From the NCBI RefSeq assembly GCF_963677125.1, contig NZ_OY781882.1:3604501-3668500 (forward strand): DNA of 64,000 bases, in the 5' to 3' direction. Positions within the stretch are counted from its first letter, which is position 1; every line of letters begins with the position of its first letter. Made by a program: the position numbers and the translations under genes. Shown piece after piece: positions 59,611 through 64,000 of this stretch. Under the pieces are notes generated by a model. The model was not told where the DNA came from, did no database searches, and saw only the letters and a list, made by a program, of their open reading frames with translations. Source of the stretch: an uncultured Desulfobacter sp. (GTDB taxonomy: Bacteria > Desulfobacterota > Desulfobacteria > Desulfobacterales > Desulfobacteraceae).

Positions 59611-60087
59611 ATGGAGAACGTACGCGACAAAATACAGAACTGGTTGATGGGTGAAGGATGGCAGATTGCGGAACAGGATCATCCCAATCTGGAGTGGATT
59701 ATACGGGCCGAGGATGCCGGCGGCAGAAGAATTCTTGTGAGCCATAGCAAGGCCAGAGAGGATTTGATATATCTGGAAGCACGGGTGAATATTGAGGAAG
59801 ATTATCGCCAGAGGTTTGAGAGTCTTTCCGGGGACAAGAGACGCGAAATCCTCTGGGATCTGCGTTTCAGGCTATTGCAGATGAATGTGGATTTCGGCGG
59901 CGTTGGGGAACCGATGCAGGGCGTGGTACTTACCCAGAGAATCTATCTGGACGGCCTCACCAAAGATGCCTTTATTCAAAGGTTCAATATTGTTCGCAAT
60001 GCTGAAATCGCAGTGATCTGGTCTGTTATACAAAATCTGGAGGACGTGGAACCGCCTGTCGAATCGACTGATGTGAGCCTACATTAG
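59611..60087 (+). CDS. DUF2299-like small cytoplasmic protein
   Basis: A 158-residue protein without signal peptide. It has an N-terminal helix ('VRDKIQNWLMGEGWQIAEQ'), then an alpha/beta fold with 'WIIRAED', 'ILVSHSKA' and 'LIYLEARVNI', a long central helix ('KRREILWDLRFRLLQM'), and a C-terminal 'QRIYLDGLTKDAFIQRFN' followed by 'AEIAVIWSV'. The 'IY-x-DGLT' segment and spacing resemble DUF2299. It lies 11 bases after the giant gene with an AAAGGAG ribosome-binding site, so it is co-transcribed and translated after it. Its small size, acidic start and position suggest a dedicated export chaperone for the giant protein, which is inference. Confidence 0.65.
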   Translation: MENVRDKIQNWLMGEGWQIAEQDHPNLEWIIRAEDAGGRRILVSHSKAREDLIYLEARVNIEEDYRQRFESLSGDKRREILWDLRFRLLQMNVDFGGVGEPMQGVVLTQRIYLDGLTKDAFIQRFNIVRNAEIAVIWSVIQNLEDVEPPVESTDVSLH

Positions 60088-60228
60088 TGCCCGACCGAAA
60101 ACCGTAAATTTTGCCGATTACTTCGTTGGTCCCAAATTTTAATCCTCAAAATACTCTATGTATTCCTCCGGTTAAAATTTCAGTCTGCCTTGTACTCAAC
60201 AAAATTTCCAGGTTTTCGTTCAGACACC
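60087..60228. repeat. Palindromic MITE-like element
   Basis: Arms of about 28 bases: left GTGCCCGACCGAAAACCG... (60087-60113) and right ...GGTTTTCGTTCAGACAC (60200-60227), with a nested inner pair (AAATTTTAATCC against GGTTAAAATTT). It lies between the DUF2299-like gene and the GAF-HlyD gene and may form a long hairpin that uncouples their expression. A half copy lies at 18158. Confidence 0.75.
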
Positions 60229-60265
60229 AAGTAGTTCCGCTGCTGTTTCAGATTTTAGGCCCATG

Positions 60266-60300
60266 ATTAAATAACGGCCATGGGCCTGAATGGCCTGAAG
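60266..60300. repeat. Fragment of the dispersed intergenic repeat
   Basis: AATAACGGCCATGGGCC, matching the first part of copies at 2798 and 23371, followed by GGCCTGAAG. The rest of the element is absent. The AAGGAGGT ribosome-binding site for the next gene begins at its edge. Confidence 0.5.
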
Positions 60301-60319
60301 GAGGTTTTGTTTCACTGAT

Positions 60320-62227
60320 ATGGATCACGAAGTAGCAGACAAGTTTGAGCCTCGGCTGCTGTCAGGATCGGAGACGGCGAGAAAAAAGAAGCCGTCTGAT
60401 CCGGACTTTTTGTTCTGGCGCCGTTTTGCCGAGGCCAAAACGCCCAAAGCATTTTGTCAAAGCTGGCTTCCGTTGCAGTGCCTGATGATCAAAGGTGTGA
60501 AGCATGCCATAGTACTCATGGGAAAACCGGACCAGGGACCGTATACGCCGGTTGCGGTCTGGCCGGATGCAAAGCTGAGCATGGGCCATCTTGCCGGAGT
60601 TGCGGAACAGGCGATCCGGGAACGCCGGGGGCTTTTGATCTATGGGGATGATGAAAAAAGCGATTCCCAGGTTCCCGTCGGCAATGCCTGTGTGGCCTAC
60701 CCCATAGAGGTGATGGAAAAAATCCATGGGGTGGTTGTCCTGGAGGTTGAGCAGAATTTCAGGAAAGAGGTCCAGACAATTATGCGCAAGCTCCACTGGG
60801 GAGCGGCGTGGCTTGAGGTTCTGATCCGGCGGACTGAATCCCAGAAATCAGAAGCGCTCAGTAACCGGTTAAAAAATGTACTTGAACTTTTGGTCTGCGG
60901 TGTGGAGCACGACGACTTTCAAACCTCTGCCATGGCGTTTGTGACCCAGCTTTCCACCATGTTTGAATGCGACCGGGTCAGTATAGGATTTATCAAAGCA
61001 AATCATGTCAGTATCAGCGTGATGTCCCACAGTGCTGATTTCGGCAGGAACGCCAACCTGACCAAGGCCATCAGTCTTGCCATGGATGAGGCCGTGGATC
61101 AACAGGCGATTATTAATTACCCTTTTTTAACCAGCGATGTCCCCTTTTTTGCCCAGGCCCATGAAGCGCTGGAACGTCAGTTCGGGGCCGGTACCATCTT
61201 AACCATACCTTTAGGTGACCAGGATCAGAAAATCGGCGCCCTGACCCTTGAGCGGTCTGCAGAAAAGCCATTTAACAGCGACACAGCAGATGTCTGCGAG
61301 ACAGCGGCAGGTTTAATCGCTCCCATCCTCGATATTAAACGCAAACAAGACCGCTGGCTGATTACAAAAACGGCTGAAGCATTCACTATTCAGTTAAAAC
61401 GACTTCTAGGGCCGAACTTTATGATCCGCAAGCTGGTCGTCTTATCACTGATCGGGCTGACCGCATTTTTTTACCTGTTTGAAACCGACTACCGGATCAC
61501 AGCAAAAAGCATCATTGAAGGAGAGATAAAACGGGTGATTGCCGCTCCGTTTGATGGGTATATCAAAAATGCGCCGATTCGGGCCGGGGATGAGGTGACA
61601 CAGGGACAGGTCATTTGTTTTCTGGATGATCGGGATATGAAACTGGAACGGGTCAAATGGGAGACGGAACGACAGCAGCTCACCCAGCAGTATCACGAGG
61701 CCATGGCAAAGCACGACAGGTCCAAGATCCAGACCACCAAGGCCCAAATTGACCAGACAGCGGCCAAGATTGATCTTCTGGACGAACAACTGGCCCGGAC
61801 AGTACTGACGGCCCCTTTTAATGCAATCGTCATGAGTGGAGACCTGAGCCAGTCCCTCGGTGCCCCGGTGGAACGTGGAGAGGTTCTTTTCGAGGTGGCT
61901 CCCCTTGACCGGTTCAGGGTCATCATAGAGATAGATGAACAGGATATTACCGATATAGATATCAACCAGACAGGTGAAATCATTTTTTCTTCCATTCCTA
62001 GGGAGGCATTCCCCTTCCGGGTAGAAAAAATAACGCCGGTTACAACAGCCAAAGAGGGGCACAATTTTTATCGTGTGGAAGGCCGGATTAAACTGGTGAC
62101 AAACAAGCTGCGCCCCGGCATGGAGGGTATTGGGAAAATCAGGGTAGAACAGCGGCGGCTGATCTGGATCTGGACCCACAAGGCTGTTGACTGGCTGCGC
62201 CTGAAACTGTGGCAATGGATGCCCTGA
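60320..62227 (+). CDS. GAF-HlyD fusion, membrane-fusion-type adaptor
   Basis: A 635-residue protein. The cytoplasmic N-terminal half has 'FWRRFAEAKTPKAFCQSWLPLQ' and a GAF domain (about residues 185-345, with 'FECDRVSIGFIK' and 'GAGTILTIPLGDQDQKIGALTLE'). A single membrane helix (about 371-390, 'LVVLSLIGLTAFFYLF') is followed by a HlyD-type periplasmic part: a biotinyl-lipoyl half ('GYIKNAPIRAGDEVTQGQVI'), a coiled-coil hairpin (about 440-500), the second lipoyl half ('LTAPFNAIVMSGDLSQSLG') and a beta-barrel. Putting a GAF sensor in front of a HlyD adaptor is unusual and suggests gated export. An AAGGAGGT lies 14 bases upstream, a long spacing. The next gene starts 13 bases after its stop and is also HlyD-like. 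Confidence 0.88.
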   Translation: MDHEVADKFEPRLLSGSETARKKKPSDPDFLFWRRFAEAKTPKAFCQSWLPLQCLMIKGVKHAIVLMGKPDQGPYTPVAVWPDAKLSMGHLAGVAEQAIRERRGLLIYGDDEKSDSQVPVGNACVAYPIEVMEKIHGVVVLEVEQNFRKEVQTIMRKLHWGAAWLEVLIRRTESQKSEALSNRLKNVLELLVCGVEHDDFQTSAMAFVTQLSTMFECDRVSIGFIKANHVSISVMSHSADFGRNANLTKAISLAMDEAVDQQAIINYPFLTSDVPFFAQAHEALERQFGAGTILTIPLGDQDQKIGALTLERSAEKPFNSDTADVCETAAGLIAPILDIKRKQDRWLITKTAEAFTIQLKRLLGPNFMIRKLVVLSLIGLTAFFYLFETDYRITAKSIIEGEIKRVIAAPFDGYIKNAPIRAGDEVTQGQVICFLDDRDMKLERVKWETERQQLTQQYHEAMAKHDRSKIQTTKAQIDQTAAKIDLLDEQLARTVLTAPFNAIVMSGDLSQSLGAPVERGEVLFEVAPLDRFRVIIEIDEQDITDIDINQTGEIIFSSIPREAFPFRVEKITPVTTAKEGHNFYRVEGRIKLVTNKLRPGMEGIGKIRVEQRRLIWIWTHKAVDWLRLKLWQWMP

Positions 62228-62240
62228 AAGCGGCCATCAC

Positions 62241-64000
62241 ATGACAGACGCTTTGTTCAGTACATCATGGTACCGGGTGGCGGAATTAAAACCCCGTCTC
62301 AGAGGCCATGTTCAAATCCATCGCCATCAATACCGGGGTGAATTATGGTATGTGCTCCAAGATCATCTGTCAGGAAAATTTCAGAGGTTTACCCCCACTG
62401 CCCACCAGGCCATCGCCTTGATGGACGGCAAACGGACAGTCCAGGAAATATGGGATATAGCGTGCGCCCGGCTGGAAGCGGATACATTGACACAGGACGA
62501 GATGATCCGCCTCCTCACCCAGCTTCACGCCATTGACGCCCTTCAGTCCGATGTGGTGCCGGATACACGGGAGACCATCAAACGGCTCAAAAAACAGCAG
62601 TTCGGTAAATTGAAACAAAATTTAAAAAGCCCGCTTTTCATGCGGATTCCCCTGCTGGATCCGGAACGGATTCTTAACCGATTTAACGTCTTGATCCGCC
62701 CGTTTTTCAGTCTACCCGGGTTTCTTGTCTGGCTGGTTGTGGTCGGCACGGGTATCTTTTTCGCAGGGATTCACTGGTCTGAGCTGACCTTGAACATCAC
62801 AGACCGGATTCTGTCTCCTACCAATCTGGTGGTGATGTGGCTGACCTTTCCTTTTTTGAAAGCCTTTCATGAATTCGCCCATGGATTTGCCGTCAATGTC
62901 AAGGGCGGAGAAGTGCATGAAATGGGCATCATGATGCTGGTGTTCACCCCTATTCCATATGTGGATGCCTCTTCTTCCTCCTCATTTCGGGCAAAGTGGG
63001 ACCGTATTGTTGTGGGGGCAGCCGGGCTGCTTGTGGAGATGTTTATTGCCGCGGTTGCCCTTTTTGCCTGGATCAATATGGAACCCGGTCCGGCCCGGTC
63101 AGTGACCTATAACATTATTTTCATTGCCGGTGTCTCGTCCCTCTTTTTTAACGGAAATCCCCTGCTACGCTATGATGCGTATTACGTGCTGTCGGATTTT
63201 TTGGAAATTCCCAATTTAGGCACCCGGGGCATCCAATATACCCTTTATCTGTTTCAGCGATATATACTGGGCATCAGGAAGGTCGAACCGCCGATAACCG
63301 GTCCGGGAGAACGCTTCTGGTTTGTCGTATACACCGTCTGTGCATTTATATATCGGATGTTTGTGTACGTGGCGATTATCCTTTTTATCGCCGGCAAGTT
63401 TTTCTTTATCGGGGTGGTGATGGCCTGCTGGGGAGCATTCAACATGTTTATTCTGCCGCTGTTCAAAGGGCTCAAATTCATGATGACCTCCCCCAGGGTC
63501 TCAAACAGCCGTGCCGGAGCCATGGCGGTGAGTACCTTTTTTGTGGTTCTGTTGGTTCTATTGATTACCATGGTCCCGGTCCCCCTGTCGACCATAACCG
63601 AGGGCGTGATCTGGGTGCCGGAAAAATCATTTGTCCGGGCTGGTGCAGACGGCTTCATAGAAAAGATAGCAGCGACTCCCGGCGATATAATTAAAAATGG
63701 AGATATGCTGATTCAATGTGCCGATCCGTTTTTACCTGCCCAAATCCGTTTGCTTGAAGCTGAAAAAAGAGAAATGGAGGCCGTGTACAACACCCAGGTG
63801 ATATCAGACCGGGTAAAGGCAGAAATAACAAAAAAAGAGATCCAGCATATTACCGCCCGCCTTGAGGATGCCCGTAATAGAGAAAAAGATCTGACAATTA
63901 TCAGTCATACAGACGGAGTGTTACTCCTACCCATGGCACAGGATCTGCCGGCAAGCTTTGTTCACCGGGGGCAATTGCTGGGTTATGTCATGGACCGGTC
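62241..64000 (+). CDS. PqqD-like / M50 peptidase / HlyD-type protein, 3' end outside the window
   Basis: A frame from ATG 62241 that runs off the right edge after about 586 codons. The N-terminal 90 residues ('RVAELKPRLRGHVQIHRHQY' then 'RFTPTAHQAIALMDGKRTVQEIWD') look like a PqqD-like winged-helix domain. A polytopic site-2-protease domain follows, with HEFAH at 210-214 and a third zinc ligand candidate, Asp312, in 'NPLLRYDAYYVLSD'. More membrane helices run to about residue 450. A HlyD-type lipoyl/coiled-coil part then begins ('FVRAGADGFIEKIAATPGDIIKNGD'). In known cases such M50-HlyD proteins sit next to HlyD-type adaptors in exporters of large or peptide products. No strong ribosome-binding site is seen. 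It is co-transcribed with the GAF-HlyD gene. Confidence 0.85.
   Translation, partial: MTDALFSTSWYRVAELKPRLRGHVQIHRHQYRGELWYVLQDHLSGKFQRFTPTAHQAIALMDGKRTVQEIWDIACARLEADTLTQDEMIRLLTQLHAIDALQSDVVPDTRETIKRLKKQQFGKLKQNLKSPLFMRIPLLDPERILNRFNVLIRPFFSLPGFLVWLVVVGTGIFFAGIHWSELTLNITDRILSPTNLVVMWLTFPFLKAFHEFAHGFAVNVKGGEVHEMGIMMLVFTPIPYVDASSSSSFRAKWDRIVVGAAGLLVEMFIAAVALFAWINMEPGPARSVTYNIIFIAGVSSLFFNGNPLLRYDAYYVLSDFLEIPNLGTRGIQYTLYLFQRYILGIRKVEPPITGPGERFWFVVYTVCAFIYRMFVYVAIILFIAGKFFFIGVVMACWGAFNMFILPLFKGLKFMMTSPRVSNSRAGAMAVSTFFVVLLVLLITMVPVPLSTITEGVIWVPEKSFVRAGADGFIEKIAATPGDIIKNGDMLIQCADPFLPAQIRLLEAEKREMEAVYNTQVISDRVKAEITKKEIQHITARLEDARNREKDLTIISHTDGVLLLPMAQDLPASFVHRGQLLGYVMDR

Noticed and set aside
1..64000. 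tRNA, rRNA, riboswitch or prophage features
   Set aside because: No cloverleaf or rRNA-like stretch, no riboswitch consensus and no integrase, terminase or transposase gene was recognised. A tRNA could be missed by eye, and tRNAscan or Infernal would be decisive.

Overview
The window looks like a chromosomal segment of a Gram-negative, chemotactic, free-living bacterium. The best fit is a marine or sediment Desulfobacterota (delta-proteobacterial sulfate reducer). The reasons are an alpha-2-macroglobulin/PBP1C pair, periplasmic pilus-chaperone proteins, a Cache-type chemoreceptor, LPS-core-like glycosyltransferases, large LEPR-XLL/RTX exoproteins, and several families of short palindromic intergenic elements. 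No 16S rRNA, tRNA or universally conserved marker gene was found, so the taxonomic guess is inference.

Layout. 0-0.8 kb: the 3' end of a SPOR-repeat protein. 0.8-2.7 kb (minus): two related DUF4402-type secreted proteins and a PapD-like chaperone, with no usher nearby. 2.9-4.6 kb (minus): a methyl-accepting chemotaxis protein with a single Cache domain. 5.0-12.3 kb (plus): a thioester-containing bacterial alpha-2-macroglobulin followed by penicillin-binding protein 1C. 12.5-16.8 kb (minus): a HAD phosphatase, a subtilisin-like S8 protease and a gingipain-like C25 protease with a dockerin-like calcium loop. 17.4-19.1 kb (minus): a Nudix hydrolase and a membrane protein of unknown function. 19.2-21.2 kb (plus): an XRE regulator, preceded by a perfect 16-bp inverted repeat, then a divergent GAPDH. 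21.2-23.2 kb: small lipoproteins and a secreted protein of unknown function. 23.5-25.5 kb (plus): two translationally overlapping glycosyltransferases.

25.6-64 kb: this half of the window is dominated by one open reading frame of 31.7 kb (10,557 codons). It encodes a giant exoprotein with an N-terminal LEPR-XLL motif, a DUF4347 domain, seventeen 'GSW-DDGF' repeats, a very long glycine/alanine-rich beta-solenoid array, Calx-beta-like and RTX calcium-binding repeats, two concanavalin-like domains, and a C-terminal metzincin-type zinc protease motif. It has no ordinary signal peptide. A protein of unknown function with an internal duplication lies upstream. Immediately downstream are a small DUF2299-like protein, a GAF-HlyD fusion and a PqqD-like/M50-protease/HlyD protein that runs off the window. 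No ABC ATPase is present in the window.

The most interesting hypothesis is that the giant protein, the small DUF2299-like protein, the GAF-HlyD protein and the M50-HlyD protein form a dedicated export or surface-display system. In that model the M50/HlyD pair replaces or supplements a classical type I exporter. Several dispersed palindromic repeats sit between genes throughout the window.
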